A program made the translations under genes and the position numbers. Below are positions 5,222 to 5,406 of a stretch of 5,406 nt of DNA, piece by piece. Where the stretch lies: the NCBI GenBank assembly GCA_032123675.1, contig JAQBEX010000111.1, positions 1 through 5,406 of the forward strand. The letters are read 5' to 3'. Under the pieces are notes generated by a model, which saw nothing but the letters and a program-made list of their open reading frames with translations, was not told the DNA's origin and ran no database searches. How positions within the stretch are numbered: the first letter of the stretch is position 1; each line of letters opens with the position of its first letter. Source of the stretch: Prado023 sp032123675. Its GTDB lineage: Bacteria > Actinomycetota > Actinomycetes > S36-B12 > CAIYMF01.

Positions 5222-5406
5222 GTGTCCGACACCCAGGTTCACATGTCCGGCGTCCTGCGCACCGACTTCGGCAAGGGCGCTGCCCGCCGTCTTCGTCGCA
5301 CCGGCCTGATCCCAGCAGTCATCTACGGTCGCGGCACCGCTCCGGTGCACGTTGCCCTCGACGGTCACGACCTGGCCCAGGCGCTGCGCAAGCCGCGAAT
5401 CGTGCT
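5222..5406 (+). CDS. rplY: 50S ribosomal protein bL25 / Ctc-type general stress protein, N-terminal part (3' truncated by window)
   Basis: bL25 binds 5S rRNA in the central protuberance of the large subunit; long Ctc/TL5-type versions have an added C-terminal domain, which cannot be judged here. The 61 visible residues read VLRTDFGKGAARRLRRTG, LIPAVIYGRGTAPVHVALDG, then HDLAQALRKPRIV. The FGKGAARRLRR...IPAVIYG signature is typical of the family. The GTG start is chosen because GAGGAG (5209-5214) lies 7 nt upstream. It probably has its own promoter (TAGACT at 5094) rather than depending on prs, and a structured leader. The next gene in actinobacteria is commonly pth, beyond the window. Confidence 0.93.
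   Translation, partial: MSDTQVHMSGVLRTDFGKGAARRLRRTGLIPAVIYGRGTAPVHVALDGHDLAQALRKPRIV

Noticed and set aside
4486..5232. Long minus-strand frame antisense to prs and the rplY gap
   Set aside because: It is a shadow of prs, with no domain; it crosses the rplY promoter and leader.

Overview
The window is very GC-rich. Codons end mostly in G or C, GTG starts are common (glmU, tdk and rplY all use one), and the gene order glmU - (tdk) - prs - rplY is the one known from actinobacterial chromosomes. I infer a high-GC actinobacterium, probably Micrococcales (an Intrasporangiaceae-like lineage would fit), but sequence alone does not fix the genus. This is mostly core chromosome with one irregular patch at the left end.

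Left part (1-1663). The window opens inside the C-terminal coiled coil of what looks like an ABC-F ATPase on the + strand. Its frame then enters a repeat-rich stretch (about 125-270) with a 58-bp near-palindrome and two pairs of direct repeats, and stays open to 582, deep in the antisense of the next gene. Converging on it from the right is a two-gene minus-strand operon, tetR then marR, joined by a 4-base ATGA overlap. The marR product has an unusual N-terminal extension built from a 51-bp (17-residue) tandem repeat and an 8-base G tract.

Middle (1664-5004). A 47-bp gap separates tetR from a divergent tRNA-Gln(UUG) gene with encoded CCA. Thirty-five bases later begins glmU (UDP-GlcNAc synthesis), followed after 3 bases by a TK1-type thymidine kinase gene, and after 20 bases by prs (PRPP synthetase). 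The three genes form a tight, probably co-transcribed unit supplying cell-wall precursor, salvaged dTMP and PRPP. The kinase gene in the middle is the less usual member.

Right end (5005-5406). A 217-bp gap holds nested GC hairpins that may terminate prs, a sigma-70-type promoter, and a leader of roughly 115 nt with three predicted hairpins. It leads into the 5' part of a bL25/Ctc ribosomal protein gene cut off by the window edge. The leader's structure, with an anti-Shine-Dalgarno stretch inside the largest hairpin, is the best candidate here for a little-described regulatory element. I did not find a clear novel multi-gene system.
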